From Astropecten irregularis (lineage: Eukaryota; Echinodermata; Asteroidea; Paxillosida; Astropectinidae): a DNA stretch of 64,000 bases. Of this stretch, positions 11,870-25,456 are shown one piece after another. Under the pieces are notes generated by a model that saw nothing but the letters and a program-made list of their open reading frames with translations, made no database searches and was not told the origin of the DNA. A program made the translations under genes and the position numbers. Every line of letters starts with the position of its first letter. Within the stretch, counting starts at the first letter, position 1. The DNA lies in the NCBI GenBank assembly GCA_963971285.1, contig OZ020244.1:434001-498000 (forward strand), given 5' to 3'.

Positions 11870-12390
11870 ATTGGGGATTGTGGGTTGACGGGTCCTAAAA
11901 CTATAAAGGAAAGGAAACTACTTTTTGAAAAGTAACTTACCTACATCTACTTTGTTGGTCTCCTCTATATTACCAAGGTTAAATTTTTGGAAAGAGGGCA
12001 GGGCTTTGATTTCTGAGGGAAATTATGGGGTAAAAACGGTAACCAAGATTGTAACATTTCACCGCCGCACGGACGGCCGCAGACGAGAATAGTCTGGTTT
12101 CCACTCTGACATTTTGAGGACTCTTGATCTGTTGGGTCTGGGCACTAGACTAACCAGACCAGACAAAATGGCCTCACGCGATCCGACGGTCTGTTTTAAA
12201 GTTTACAAGAAGTGCGTAAGAAAATTGAATTTTAACCCTGAAATGTTTAACAAATTTCTTCAATCTATGCTTTTAAGGACCCAGGAACATTTGCTGAAAG
12301 TCAAAAGTATCATTTTTGAGGAGTAGAAGTTAGTTCAGAGCCAAAAAAATCAATGTGTTTTGGGATCCCGTCAACCCACAATCGCCAAAA
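11870..12390. mobile_element. TIR element, about 0.52 kb, copy 1
   Basis: Left end TTGGGGATTGTGGGTTGACG and right end, read on the other strand, TTTTGGCGATTGTGGGTTGA form terminal inverted repeats of about 25 bp. The whole element is about 95% identical to 33605-34143 on the other side of the satellite array, in the same orientation. Superfamily not recognised. It contains one short open frame (see 12168-12326). Confidence 0.75.
12168..12326 (+). CDS. small open frame (52 codons plus stop) inside TIR element, copy 1
   Basis: ATG in a good initiation context (AAAATGG). The peptide is basic at first (FKVYKKCVRKLNFNPEMFNK) and acidic at its end. No domain is recognised. The frame is also open upstream to a TTG at 12114. 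Comparison with the copy at 33914-34072 shows seven nucleotide differences over the wider 70-codon frame, and all seven change the amino acid. There is therefore no sign of purifying selection, and it is probably not a functional gene now. Confidence 0.15.
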   Translation: MASRDPTVCFKVYKKCVRKLNFNPEMFNKFLQSMLLRTQEHLLKVKSIIFEE

Positions 12391-12557
12391 TATTCGGAAA
12401 ACAATTCTCGACGACGGACGGTTTGTGCGTGATTTGTCCGTAGCTTGCGCCATCTACACCACCACCACCCTGATCTACAGTACACGTTAGTTTTTATCGG
12501 TTGTCAAGTTATGAGAATGAAAGTACGCGGATGTCCGCGCTGATCTATATAGCTAAG

Positions 12558-12653
12558 TATAGACCGATCTGACGGCACGATATACTGACGGGGACACACC
12601 AGTAATGACGGGTGTTTTTTACCTCCATGTTTGCGCCGTCGGATCGGTGTATA
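12558..12653. repeat. inverted repeat related to 59807-59853
   Basis: Arms 12558-12576 (TATAGACCGATCTGACGGC) and 12635-12653 (GCCGTCGGATCGGTGTATA) pair with two mismatches. The spacer GGGGACACACCAGTAATGAC plus GGGTG recurs in reverse complement at about 59829-59853. The DNA around it, from 12391 to 12895, holds only short AT-rich frames. Confidence 0.6.
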
Positions 12654-12895
12654 ACAATGTTGAATGTAAAATACGAACGTCTGTTTACGTTAGTGTTTGT
12701 AAACACTCTCCATCCAAATTCACGTTTTTATCAGCCAATACGAATTATTAAATCCATTGAAAAAAGGTTCTACAAGGGTAAATATATAAACTTTAAGCCG
12801 AATTATACCAAGATACATTACCTGTTACTTGAACAATGGAGAAATAAATTGTCTTTTCTTGTGTTTATGTGAGGAAATTCGTTGGTCATGGCCAC

Positions 12896-13407
12896 AGACA
12901 TAAATAACCCATAGACCGACAGCGCCCTATTCAAATGTATGGCGGGGTACCGTAATTTGTGACGGCACCCGACTATTGCCAAACTATGGGCAAAAAAAGT
13001 TACTTGAACGCACGATTGAATAGGAAGGATTTATTCAAAAGGGAAATTCTAGATGAAAACGAATTGATATCCACTTTGACTTTAAACCCATTGGAGCATT
13101 CAGTATACCTCACGTACCATTACACAGTAATATAACTTTCTCAAATAATCGAAATATTTAATGGAAACTTTTGTGTTTAAAATTTCATCTTGATTTTATG
13201 AGAGGGAACTAGCGCGAGATTACGTGCGCAACTGGCCTCTTTTAGAATCTTTGCGAGATTTTGAAATAAAATCAATTGTTTACGTGCGGCTCGCGCGCCT
13301 CGCGCACTGAGTGACGCGCACTTTGCCCATAGTTTTTTGAGATGGCGTCCGTTTCCAAAATTACGCGCTCACGCCCTCTGCTGTCGGTCTATAGGTTATT
13401 TATGTCT
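12896..13407. mobile_element. TIR element abutting the satellite array
   Basis: Starts AGACATAAATAACCCATAGA and ends with the complement (TCTATAGGTTATTTATGTCT), giving arms of about 28 bp with one mismatch that run into GACCGACAGC on both sides. The right half (13200-13390) is strongly CpG-rich. Its right end lies 3 bp from the first A element of the satellite array, so the array edge may have formed by insertion into or recombination at this element. No coding sequence inside. Confidence 0.7.
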
Positions 13408-13410
13408 ATG

Positions 13411-13892
13411 GGTGCACCACACTAAATAAACTCCCATTGACCTTAGTGTAAAATCCCTCAACTTCACAGTTCAAAAAAACCCATCCAGAAGTTTCTCAGT
13501 TGTTGGTGCAATAGTGTAAATGATAGTGTGAACTCTCATCTACCCAATTCTTTTCAATTTTTGGTTGGGTAACCGATTGGATTTTTTGCTAATTGCCCCA
13601 AGAAAAAAACACCCCCGAAATGTCCTTCTTCCGTAACCGACTTGCTACGAGTTTTCATGAAGCAACCCTCCACGTTCAAGACAATGTAGGACCGGATTTT
13701 AAACCAAAATATCTCAAGTCTCCACAACAGGCTGAAACACTGAACCCCCAGGTTGTCATAACCAGTCAAAACTACACAATATATTAATTGCACGACCCCC
13801 CAAATTGCATATTTAAAAAACATTTGAGGGTACACACATTATGATAATCAGCTCGGCGCATTGATTTTTGAGCTATTTAGTGTGGTGCATCC
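13411..13892. mobile_element. element A of the satellite (first of nine), MITE-like
   Basis: 482 bp with terminal inverted repeats GGTGCACCACACTAAATA at the left and GGATGCACCACACTAAATAG at the right, read inward. In copies 2-9 the junctions read GACCTATA|GGGTGCACC and GTGCATCC|TATAAGGGG, while an uninterrupted B-B junction reads GACCTATAAGGGG. A therefore sits in a B-B junction with TATA duplicated. No transposase is encoded. Copy 1 lacks the left TATA and abuts a different element. Confidence 0.85.
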
Positions 13893-14852
13893 TATAAGGG
13901 GGGTAAACTTTTTTAATTGGTTGTCCAATTAGGCTCAAAGTGTAGAGTTTATGACACTGAGCTCATATGTGAAAACAAAATTGAAAAATATTATTGCGTT
14001 TTTCTACGGCACGGCTTAATGTGTTAGGTCGTTGACCCGTGGTGGCCATACAAACGTGCACATTCTCCCTTATAATATTGTGTACACCCCATGGAAAGTC
14101 GGGCTCTGAATCCACATATTATTTCCTCACAAAGTTATCTTATGGCTATTTTAGGATGCAATGATGCTCAGACCATTACATATAGTTTAATTAATCAAGG
14201 CGAGGGTGTCATTTCACATGGAAAAGTGGTGTAAGGTCAGGGTTGGCCTGTTTGGTTGTGGGGGGGGGGGCGTTTAGGCTATTCCGTGGAATATTTCTGC
14301 CCCAGTATCCATATTAAGACATAATGATGAACTTTTTTTGGATTATTCAATGCATATTACATTTCACCAAATTTCGCTGTCCTTGAGAATAATCATTTCC
14401 CCTCTGAAAAGTGAGAAAGAGGCGATTAGGGTTGTCAGCGTGTGGGCGGGGCTTGCTAGGGTTGGGTCTAGGTCTGGAGCCCCGGCTGGGGTTAGGGTTG
14501 GAATCAGAGCGATTTAGGGTTAAGAATTGGTCTTAGGGTTGAATTTTGGGGGCTAGGTTTACAATTTAGGGGATTGGGTTGGAATTTCGGCCGGCTAGGG
14601 TTACAATTTTGGGTCTAATGGGGTTAAAAGTTGGGCCACCTTCGTCTAAACAAAACTCGTAGGATGTAGAAAAGACAATGTAAGTTGAGTAATACAAGGT
14701 TTTATGCGTATTAGGATTGATGTTTTCAGGAAATAATTAACAAAATCTGATGAGAAACTTGGTCTTATACAGTTTCTTATCGTTCTCGCCTCTCACAACA
14801 GAGTGGTGGCGCTATCACAAAATGGCTACCGATGCGCCGCCATCTTGTGACC
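13893..14852. repeat. block B of the satellite (first of 17, the last partial)
   Basis: Starts TATAAGGGGGGTAAAC and ends CTTGTGACC. Near the start a 7-bp hairpin TAATTGG/CCAATTA lies at 13914-13931. A poly-G run (here 11 G) precedes CGTTTAGG. From about 14427 to 14635 there are many TTAGGG-like strings (TTAGGGTT, GGGGTTAGGGTTGG, TTTAGGGTTAAG), a degenerate telomere-like block. The 3' end has a 12-bp stem, TCACAAAATGGC (14815-14826) with GCCATCTTGTGA (14839-14850), followed by the CCTATA junction. There is no terminal inverted repeat. A 3'-terminal hairpin without TIRs recalls Helitron-like elements, but the CTRR end is missing. Confidence 0.85.
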
Positions 14853-17800
14853 TATAAGGGGGGTAAACTTTTTTAATTGGTTGTCCAATTAGGCTCAAAG
14901 TGTAGAGTTTATGACACTGAGCTCATATGTGAAAACAAAATTGAAAAATATTATTGCGTTTTTCTACGGCACGGCTTAATGTGTTAGGTCGTTGACCCGT
15001 GGTGGCCATACAAACGTGCACATTCTCCCTTATAATATTGTGTACACCCCATGGAAAGTCGGGCTCTGAATCCACATATTATTTCCTCACAAAGTTATCT
15101 TATGGCTATTTTAGGATGCAATGATGCTCAGACCATTACATATAGTTTAATTAATCAAGGCGAGGGTGTCATTTCACATGGAAAAGTGGTGTAAGGTCAG
15201 GGTTGGCCTGTTTGGTTGTGGGGGGGGGGGGGGCGTTTAGGCTATTCCGTGGAATATTTCTGCCCCAGTATCCATATTAAGACATAATGATGAACTTTTT
15301 TTGGATTATTCAATGCATATTACATTTCACCAAATTTCGCTGTCCTTGAGAATAATCATTTCCCCTCTGAAAAGTGAGAAAGAGGCGATTAGGGTTGTCA
15401 GCGTGTGGGCGGGGCTTGCTAGGGTTGGGTCTAGGTCTGGAGCCCCGGCTGGGGTTAGGGTTGGAATCAGAGCGATTTAGGGTTAAGAATTGGTCTTAGG
15501 GTTGAATTTTGGGGGCTAGGTTTACAATTTAGGGGATTGGGTTGGAATTTCGGCCGGCTAGGGTTACAATTTTGGGTCTAATGGGGTTAAAAGTTGGGCC
15601 ACCTTCGTCTAAACAAAACTCGTAGGATGTAGAAAAGACAATGTAAGTTGAGTAATACAAGGTTTTATGCGTATTAGGATTGATGTTTTCAGGAAATAAT
15701 TAACAAAATCTGATGAGAAACTTGGTCTTATACAGTTTCTTATCGTTCTCGCCTCTCACAACAGAGTGGTGGCGCTATCACAAAATGGCTACCGATGCGC
15801 CGCCATCTTGTGACCTATAGGGTGCACCACACTAAATAAACTCCCATTGACCTTAGTGTAAAATCCCTCAACTTCACAGTTCAAAAAAACCCATCCAGAA
15901 GTTTCTCAGTTGTTGGTGCAATAGTGTAAATGATAGTGTGAACTCTCATCTACCCAATTCTTTTCAATTTTTGGTTGGGTAACCGATTGGATTTTTTGCT
16001 AATTGCCCCAAGAAAAAAACACCCCCGAAATGTCCTTCTTCCGTAACCGACTTGCTACGAGTTTTCATGAAGCAACCCTCCACGTTCAAGACAATGTAGG
16101 ACCGGATTTTAAACCAAAATATCTCAAGTCTCCACAACAGGCTGAAACACTGAACCCCCAGGTTGTCATAACCAGTCAAAACTACACAATATATTAATTG
16201 CACGACCCCCCAAATTGCATATTTAAAAAACATTTGAGGGTACACACATTATGATAATCAGCTCGGCGCATTGATTTTTGAGCTATTTAGTGTGGTGCAT
16301 CCTATAAGGGGGGTAAACTTTTTTAATTGGTTGTCCAATTAGGCTCAAAGTGTAGAGTTTATGACACTGAGCTCATATGTGAAAACAAAATTGAAAAATA
16401 TTATTGCGTTTTTCTACGGCACGGCTTAATGTGTTAGGTCGTTGACCCGTGGTGGCCATACAAACGTGCACATTCTCCCTTATAATATTGTGTACACCCC
16501 ATGGAAAGTCGGGCTCTGAATCCACATATTATTTCCTCACAAAGTTATCTTATGGCTATTTTAGGATGCAATGATGCTCAGACCATTACATATAGTTTAA
16601 TTAATCAAGGCGAGGGTGTCATTTCACATGGAAAAGTGGTGTAAGGTCAGGGTTGGCCTGTTTGGTTGTGGGGGGGGGGGGCGTTTAGGCTATTCCGTGG
16701 AATATTTCTGCCCCAGTATCCATATTAAGACATAATGATGAACTTTTTTTGGATTATTCAATGCATATTACATTTCACCAAATTTCGCTGTCCTTGAGAA
16801 TAATCATTTCCCCTCTGAAAAGTGAGAAAGAGGCGATTAGGGTTGTCAGCGTGTGGGCGGGGCTTGCTAGGGTTGGGTCTAGGTCTGGAGCCCCGGCTGG
16901 GGTTAGGGTTGGAATCAGAGCGATTTAGGGTTAAGAATTGGTCTTAGGGTTGAATTTTGGGGGCTAGGTTTACAATTTAGGGGATTGGGTTGGAATTTCG
17001 GCCGGCTAGGGTTACAATTTTGGGTCTAATGGGGTTAAAAGTTGGGCCACCTTCGTCTAAACAAAACTCGTAGGATGTAGAAAAGACAATGTAAGTTGAG
17101 TAATACAAGGTTTTATGCGTATTAGGATTGATGTTTTCAGGAAATAATTAACAAAATCTGATGAGAAACTTGGTCTTATACAGTTTCTTATCGTTCTCGC
17201 CTCTCACAACAGAGTGGTGGCGCTATCACAAAATGGCTACCGATGCGCCGCCATCTTGTGACCTATAAGGGGGGTAAACTTTTTTAATTGGTTGTCCAAT
17301 TAGGCTCAAAGTGTAGAGTTTATGACACTGAGCTCATATGTGAAAACAAAATTGAAAAATATTATTGCGTTTTTCTACGGCACGGCTTAATGTGTTAGGT
17401 CGTTGACCCGTGGTGGCCATACAAACGTGCACATTCTCCCTTATAATATTGTGTACACCCCATGGAAAGTCGGGCTCTGAATCCACATATTATTTCCTCA
17501 CAAAGTTATCTTATGGCTATTTTAGGATGCAATGATGCTCAGACCATTACATATAGTTTAATTAATCAAGGCGAGGGTGTCATTTCACATGGAAAAGTGG
17601 TGTAAGGTCAGGGTTGGCCTGTTTGGTTGTGGGGGGGGGGGGGGCGTTTAGGCTATTCCGTGGAATATTTCTGCCCCAGTATCCATATTAAGACATAATG
17701 ATGAACTTTTTTTGGATTATTCAATGCATATTACATTTCACCAAATTTCGCTGTCCTTGAGAATAATCATTTCCCCTCTGAAAAGTGAGAAAGAGGCGAT

Positions 17801-20800
17801 TAGGGTTGTCAGCGTGTGGGCGGGGCTTGCTAGGGTTGGGTCTAGGTCTGGAGCCCCGGCTGGGGTTAGGGTTGGAATCAGAGCGATTTAGGGTTAAGAA
17901 TTGGTCTTAGGGTTGAATTTTGGGGGCTAGGTTTACAATTTAGGGGATTGGGTTGGAATTTCGGCCGGCTAGGGTTACAATTTTGGGTCTAATGGGGTTA
18001 AAAGTTGGGCCACCTTCGTCTAAACAAAACTCGTAGGATGTAGAAAAGACAATGTAAGTTGAGTAATACAAGGTTTTATGCGTATTAGGATTGATGTTTT
18101 CAGGAAATAATTAACAAAATCTGATGAGAAACTTGGTCTTATACAGTTTCTTATCGTTCTCGCCTCTCACAACAGAGTGGTGGCGCTATCACAAAATGGC
18201 TACCGATGCGCCGCCATCTTGTGACCTATAGGGTGCACCACACTAAATAAACTCCCATTGACCTTAGTGTAAAATCCCTCAACTTCACAGTTCAAAAAAA
18301 CCCATCCAGAAGTTTCTCAGTTGTTGGTGCAATAGTGTAAATGATAGTGTGAACTCTCATCTACCCAATTCTTTTCAATTTTTGGTTGGGTAACCGATTG
18401 GATTTTTTGCTAATTGCCCCAAGAAAAAAACACCCCCGAAATGTCCTTCTTCCGTAACCGACTTGCTACGAGTTTTCATGAAGCAACCCTCCACGTTCAA
18501 GACAATGTAGGACCGGATTTTAAACCAAAATATCTCAAGTCTCCACAACAGGCTGAAACACTGAACCCCCAGGTTGTCATAACCAGTCAAAACTACACAA
18601 TATATTAATTGCACGACCCCCCAAATTGCATATTTAAAAAACATTTGAGGGTACACACATTATGATAATCAGCTCGGCGCATTGATTTTTGAGCTATTTA
18701 GTGTGGTGCATCCTATAAGGGGGGTAAACTTTTTTAATTGGTTGTCCAATTAGGCTCAAAGTGTAGAGTTTATGACACTGAGCTCATATGTGAAAACAAA
18801 ATTGAAAAATATTATTGCGTTTTTCTACGGCACGGCTTAATGTGTTAGGTCGTTGACCCGTGGTGGCCATACAAACGTGCACATTCTCCCTTATAATATT
18901 GTGTACACCCCATGGAAAGTCGGGCTCTGAATCCACATATTATTTCCTCACAAAGTTATCTTATGGCTATTTTAGGATGCAATGATGCTCAGACCATTAC
19001 ATATAGTTTAATTAATCAAGGCGAGGGTGTCATTTCACATGGAAAAGTGGTGTAAGGTCAGGGTTGGCCTGTTTGGTTGTGGGGGGGGGGGGCGTTTAGG
19101 CTATTCCGTGGAATATTTCTGCCCCAGTATCCATATTAAGACATAATGATGAACTTTTTTTGGATTATTCAATGCATATTACATTTCACCAAATTTCGCT
19201 GTCCTTGAGAATAATCATTTCCCCTCTGAAAAGTGAGAAAGAGGCGATTAGGGTTGTCAGCGTGTGGGCGGGGCTTGCTAGGGTTGGGTCTAGGTCTGGA
19301 GCCCCGGCTGGGGTTAGGGTTGGAATCAGAGCGATTTAGGGTTAAGAATTGGTCTTAGGGTTGAATTTTGGGGGCTAGGTTTACAATTTAGGGGATTGGG
19401 TTGGAATTTCGGCCGGCTAGGGTTACAATTTTGGGTCTAATGGGGTTAAAAGTTGGGCCACCTTCGTCTAAACAAAACTCGTAGGATGTAGAAAAGACAA
19501 TGTAAGTTGAGTAATACAAGGTTTTATGCGTATTAGGATTGATGTTTTCAGGAAATAATTAACAAAATCTGATGAGAAACTTGGTCTTATACAGTTTCTT
19601 ATCGTTCTCGCCTCTCACAACAGAGTGGTGGCGCTATCACAAAATGGCTACCGATGCGCCGCCATCTTGTGACCTATAAGGGGGGTAAACTTTTTTAATT
19701 GGTTGTCCAATTAGGCTCAAAGTGTAGAGTTTATGACACTGAGCTCATATGTGAAAACAAAATTGAAAAATATTATTGCGTTTTTCTACGGCACGGCTTA
19801 ATGTGTTAGGTCGTTGACCCGTGGTGGCCATACAAACGTGCACATTCTCCCTTATAATATTGTGTACACCCCATGGAAAGTCGGGCTCTGAATCCACATA
19901 TTATTTCCTCACAAAGTTATCTTATGGCTATTTTAGGATGCAATGATGCTCAGACCATTACATATAGTTTAATTAATCAAGGCGAGGGTGTCATTTCACA
20001 TGGAAAAGTGGTGTAAGGTCAGGGTTGGCCTGTTTGGTTGTGGGGGGGGGGGGGCGTTTAGGCTATTCCGTGGAATATTTCTGCCCCAGTATCCATATTA
20101 AGACATAATGATGAACTTTTTTTGGATTATTCAATGCATATTACATTTCACCAAATTTCGCTGTCCTTGAGAATAATCATTTCCCCTCTGAAAAGTGAGA
20201 AAGAGGCGATTAGGGTTGTCAGCGTGTGGGCGGGGCTTGCTAGGGTTGGGTCTAGGTCTGGAGCCCCGGCTGGGGTTAGGGTTGGAATCAGAGCGATTTA
20301 GGGTTAAGAATTGGTCTTAGGGTTGAATTTTGGGGGCTAGGTTTACAATTTAGGGGATTGGGTTGGAATTTCGGCCGGCTAGGGTTACAATTTTGGGTCT
20401 AATGGGGTTAAAAGTTGGGCCACCTTCGTCTAAACAAAACTCGTAGGATGTAGAAAAGACAATGTAAGTTGAGTAATACAAGGTTTTATGCGTATTAGGA
20501 TTGATGTTTTCAGGAAATAATTAACAAAATCTGATGAGAAACTTGGTCTTATACAGTTTCTTATCGTTCTCGCCTCTCACAACAGAGTGGTGGCGCTATC
20601 ACAAAATGGCTACCGATGCGCCGCCATCTTGTGACCTATAGGGTGCACCACACTAAATAAACTCCCATTGACCTTAGTGTAAAATCCCTCAACTTCACAG
20701 TTCAAAAAAACCCATCCAGAAGTTTCTCAGTTGTTGGTGCAATAGTGTAAATGATAGTGTGAACTCTCATCTACCCAATTCTTTTCAATTTTTGGTTGGG

Positions 20801-23800
20801 TAACCGATTGGATTTTTTGCTAATTGCCCCAAGAAAAAAACACCCCCGAAATGTCCTTCTTCCGTAACCGACTTGCTACGAGTTTTCATGAAGCAACCCT
20901 CCACGTTCAAGACAATGTAGGACCGGATTTTAAACCAAAATATCTCAAGTCTCCACAACAGGCTGAAACACTGAACCCCCAGGTTGTCATAACCAGTCAA
21001 AACTACACAATATATTAATTGCACGACCCCCCAAATTGCATATTTAAAAAACATTTGAGGGTACACACATTATGATAATCAGCTCGGCGCATTGATTTTT
21101 GAGCTATTTAGTGTGGTGCATCCTATAAGGGGGGTAAACTTTTTTAATTGGTTGTCCAATTAGGCTCAAAGTGTAGAGTTTATGACACTGAGCTCATATG
21201 TGAAAACAAAATTGAAAAATATTATTGCGTTTTTCTACGGCACGGCTTAATGTGTTAGGTCGTTGACCCGTGGTGGCCATACAAACGTGCACATTCTCCC
21301 TTATAATATTGTGTACACCCCATGGAAAGTCGGGCTCTGAATCCACATATTATTTCCTCACAAAGTTATCTTATGGCTATTTTAGGATGCAATGATGCTC
21401 AGACCATTACATATAGTTTAATTAATCAAGGCGAGGGTGTCATTTCACATGGAAAAGTGGTGTAAGGTCAGGGTTGGCCTGTTTGGTTGTGGGGGGGGGG
21501 GGCGTTTAGGCTATTCCGTGGAATATTTCTGCCCCAGTATCCATATTAAGACATAATGATGAACTTTTTTTGGATTATTCAATGCATATTACATTTCACC
21601 AAATTTCGCTGTCCTTGAGAATAATCATTTCCCCTCTGAAAAGTGAGAAAGAGGCGATTAGGGTTGTCAGCGTGTGGGCGGGGCTTGCTAGGGTTGGGTC
21701 TAGGTCTGGAGCCCCGGCTGGGGTTAGGGTTGGAATCAGAGCGATTTAGGGTTAAGAATTGGTCTTAGGGTTGAATTTTGGGGGCTAGGTTTACAATTTA
21801 GGGGATTGGGTTGGAATTTCGGCCGGCTAGGGTTACAATTTTGGGTCTAATGGGGTTAAAAGTTGGGCCACCTTCGTCTAAACAAAACTCGTAGGATGTA
21901 GAAAAGACAATGTAAGTTGAGTAATACAAGGTTTTATGCGTATTAGGATTGATGTTTTCAGGAAATAATTAACAAAATCTGATGAGAAACTTGGTCTTAT
22001 ACAGTTTCTTATCGTTCTCGCCTCTCACAACAGAGTGGTGGCGCTATCACAAAATGGCTACCGATGCGCCGCCATCTTGTGACCTATAAGGGGGGTAAAC
22101 TTTTTTAATTGGTTGTCCAATTAGGCTCAAAGTGTAGAGTTTATGACACTGAGCTCATATGTGAAAACAAAATTGAAAAATATTATTGCGTTTTTCTACG
22201 GCACGGCTTAATGTGTTAGGTCGTTGACCCGTGGTGGCCATACAAACGTGCACATTCTCCCTTATAATATTGTGTACACCCCATGGAAAGTCGGGCTCTG
22301 AATCCACATATTATTTCCTCACAAAGTTATCTTATGGCTATTTTAGGATGCAATGATGCTCAGACCATTACATATAGTTTAATTAATCAAGGCGAGGGTG
22401 TCATTTCACATGGAAAAGTGGTGTAAGGTCAGGGTTGGCCTGTTTGGTTGTGGGGGGGGGGGGGCGTTTAGGCTATTCCGTGGAATATTTCTGCCCCAGT
22501 ATCCATATTAAGACATAATGATGAACTTTTTTTGGATTATTCAATGCATATTACATTTCACCAAATTTCGCTGTCCTTGAGAATAATCATTTCCCCTCTG
22601 AAAAGTGAGAAAGAGGCGATTAGGGTTGTCAGCGTGTGGGCGGGGCTTGCTAGGGTTGGGTCTAGGTCTGGAGCCCCGGCTGGGGTTAGGGTTGGAATCA
22701 GAGCGATTTAGGGTTAAGAATTGGTCTTAGGGTTGAATTTTGGGGGCTAGGTTTACAATTTAGGGGATTGGGTTGGAATTTCGGCCGGCTAGGGTTACAA
22801 TTTTGGGTCTAATGGGGTTAAAAGTTGGGCCACCTTCGTCTAAACAAAACTCGTAGGATGTAGAAAAGACAATGTAAGTTGAGTAATACAAGGTTTTATG
22901 CGTATTAGGATTGATGTTTTCAGGAAATAATTAACAAAATCTGATGAGAAACTTGGTCTTATACAGTTTCTTATCGTTCTCGCCTCTCACAACAGAGTGG
23001 TGGCGCTATCACAAAATGGCTACCGATGCGCCGCCATCTTGTGACCTATAGGGTGCACCACACTAAATAAACTCCCATTGACCTTAGTGTAAAATCCCTC
23101 AACTTCACAGTTCAAAAAAACCCATCCAGAAGTTTCTCAGTTGTTGGTGCAATAGTGTAAATGATAGTGTGAACTCTCATCTACCCAATTCTTTTCAATT
23201 TTTGGTTGGGTAACCGATTGGATTTTTTGCTAATTGCCCCAAGAAAAAAACACCCCCGAAATGTCCTTCTTCCGTAACCGACTTGCTACGAGTTTTCATG
23301 AAGCAACCCTCCACGTTCAAGACAATGTAGGACCGGATTTTAAACCAAAATATCTCAAGTCTCCACAACAGGCTGAAACACTGAACCCCCAGGTTGTCAT
23401 AACCAGTCAAAACTACACAATATATTAATTGCACGACCCCCCAAATTGCATATTTAAAAAACATTTGAGGGTACACACATTATGATAATCAGCTCGGCGC
23501 ATTGATTTTTGAGCTATTTAGTGTGGTGCATCCTATAAGGGGGGTAAACTTTTTTAATTGGTTGTCCAATTAGGCTCAAAGTGTAGAGTTTATGACACTG
23601 AGCTCATATGTGAAAACAAAATTGAAAAATATTATTGCGTTTTTCTACGGCACGGCTTAATGTGTTAGGTCGTTGACCCGTGGTGGCCATACAAACGTGC
23701 ACATTCTCCCTTATAATATTGTGTACACCCCATGGAAAGTCGGGCTCTGAATCCACATATTATTTCCTCACAAAGTTATCTTATGGCTATTTTAGGATGC

Positions 23801-24494
23801 AATGATGCTCAGACCATTACATATAGTTTAATTAATCAAGGCGAGGGTGTCATTTCACATGGAAAAGTGGTGTAAGGTCAGGGTTGGCCTGTTTGGTTGT
23901 GGGGGGGGGGGGCGTTTAGGCTATTCCGTGGAATATTTCTGCCCCAGTATCCATATTAAGACATAATGATGAACTTTTTTTGGATTATTCAATGCATATT
24001 ACATTTCACCAAATTTCGCTGTCCTTGAGAATAATCATTTCCCCTCTGAAAAGTGAGAAAGAGGCGATTAGGGTTGTCAGCGTGTGGGCGGGGCTTGCTA
24101 GGGTTGGGTCTAGGTCTGGAGCCCCGGCTGGGGTTAGGGTTGGAATCAGAGCGATTTAGGGTTAAGAATTGGTCTTAGGGTTGAATTTTGGGGGCTAGGT
24201 TTACAATTTAGGGGATTGGGTTGGAATTTCGGCCGGCTAGGGTTACAATTTTGGGTCTAATGGGGTTAAAAGTTGGGCCACCTTCGTCTAAACAAAACTC
24301 GTAGGATGTAGAAAAGACAATGTAAGTTGAGTAATACAAGGTTTTATGCGTATTAGGATTGATGTTTTCAGGAAATAATTAACAAAATCTGATGAGAAAC
24401 TTGGTCTTATACAGTTTCTTATCGTTCTCGCCTCTCACAACAGAGTGGTGGCGCTATCACAAAATGGCTACCGATGCGCCGCCATCTTGTGACC

Positions 24495-25456
24495 TATAAG
24501 GGGGGTAAACTTTTTTAATTGGTTGTCCAATTAGGCTCAAAGTGTAGAGTTTATGACACTGAGCTCATATGTGAAAACAAAATTGAAAAATATTATTGCG
24601 TTTTTCTACGGCACGGCGCTTAATGTGTTAGGTCGTTGACCCGTGGTGGCCATACAAACGTGCACATTCTCCCTTATAATATTGTGTACACCCCATGGAA
24701 AGTCGGGCTCTGAATCCACATATTATTTCCTCACAAAGTTATCTTATGGCTATTTTAGGATGCAATGATGCTCAGACCATTACATATAGTTTAATTAATC
24801 AAGGCGAGGGTGTCATTTCACATGGAAAAGTGGTGTAAGGTCAGGGTTGGCCTGTTTGGTTGTGGGGGGGGGGGCGTTTAGGCTATTCCGTGGAATATTT
24901 CTGCCCCAGTATCCATATTAAGACATAATGATGAACTTTTTTTGGATTATTCAATGCATATTACATTTCACCAAATTTCGCTGTCCTTGAGAATAATCAT
25001 TTCCCCTCTGAAAAGTGAGAAAGAGGCGATTAGGGTTGTCAGCGTGTGGGCGGGGCTTGCTAGGGTTGGGTCTAGGTCTGGAGCCCCGGCTGGGGTTAGG
25101 GTTGGAATCAGAGCGATTTAGGGTTAAGAATTGGTCTTAGGGTTGAATTTTGGGGGCTAGGTTTACAATTTAGGGGATTGGGTTGGAATTTCGGCCGGCT
25201 AGGGTTACAATTTTGGGTCTAATGGGGTTAAAAGTTGGGCCACCTTCGTCTAAACAAAACTCGTAGGATGTAGAAAAGACAATGTAAGTTGAGTAATACA
25301 AGGTTTTATGCGTATAAGGATTGATGTTTTCAGGAAATAATTAACAAAATCTGATGAGAAACTTGGTCTTATACAGTTTCTTATCGTTCTCGCCTCTCAC
25401 AACAGAGTGGTGGCGCTATCACAAAATGGCTACCGATGCGCCGCCATCTTGTGACC
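24495..25456. repeat. extra middle B copy in the A-B-B-B unit
   Basis: The only triple-B unit spans 23534-26423. Its middle copy has two private changes: two extra bases (CACGGCGCTTAATG for CACGGCTTAATG, about 24616) and T-to-A in GCGTATAAGGA (about 25315). Its poly-G tract has 11 G, like the array-edge B copy. The flanking B copies match the normal first and last types. Confidence 0.85.

Noticed and set aside
13554..13835. 93-codon frame conserved in all nine A elements
   Set aside because: The whole A sequence is identical between copies, so identity of the frame says nothing about selection; the opposite-strand 64-codon frame is equally 'conserved'.
14427..14640. Telomere or interstitial telomere array
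   Set aside because: TTAGGG-like strings are irregular and degenerate with other sequence between them; not a tandem hexamer array.
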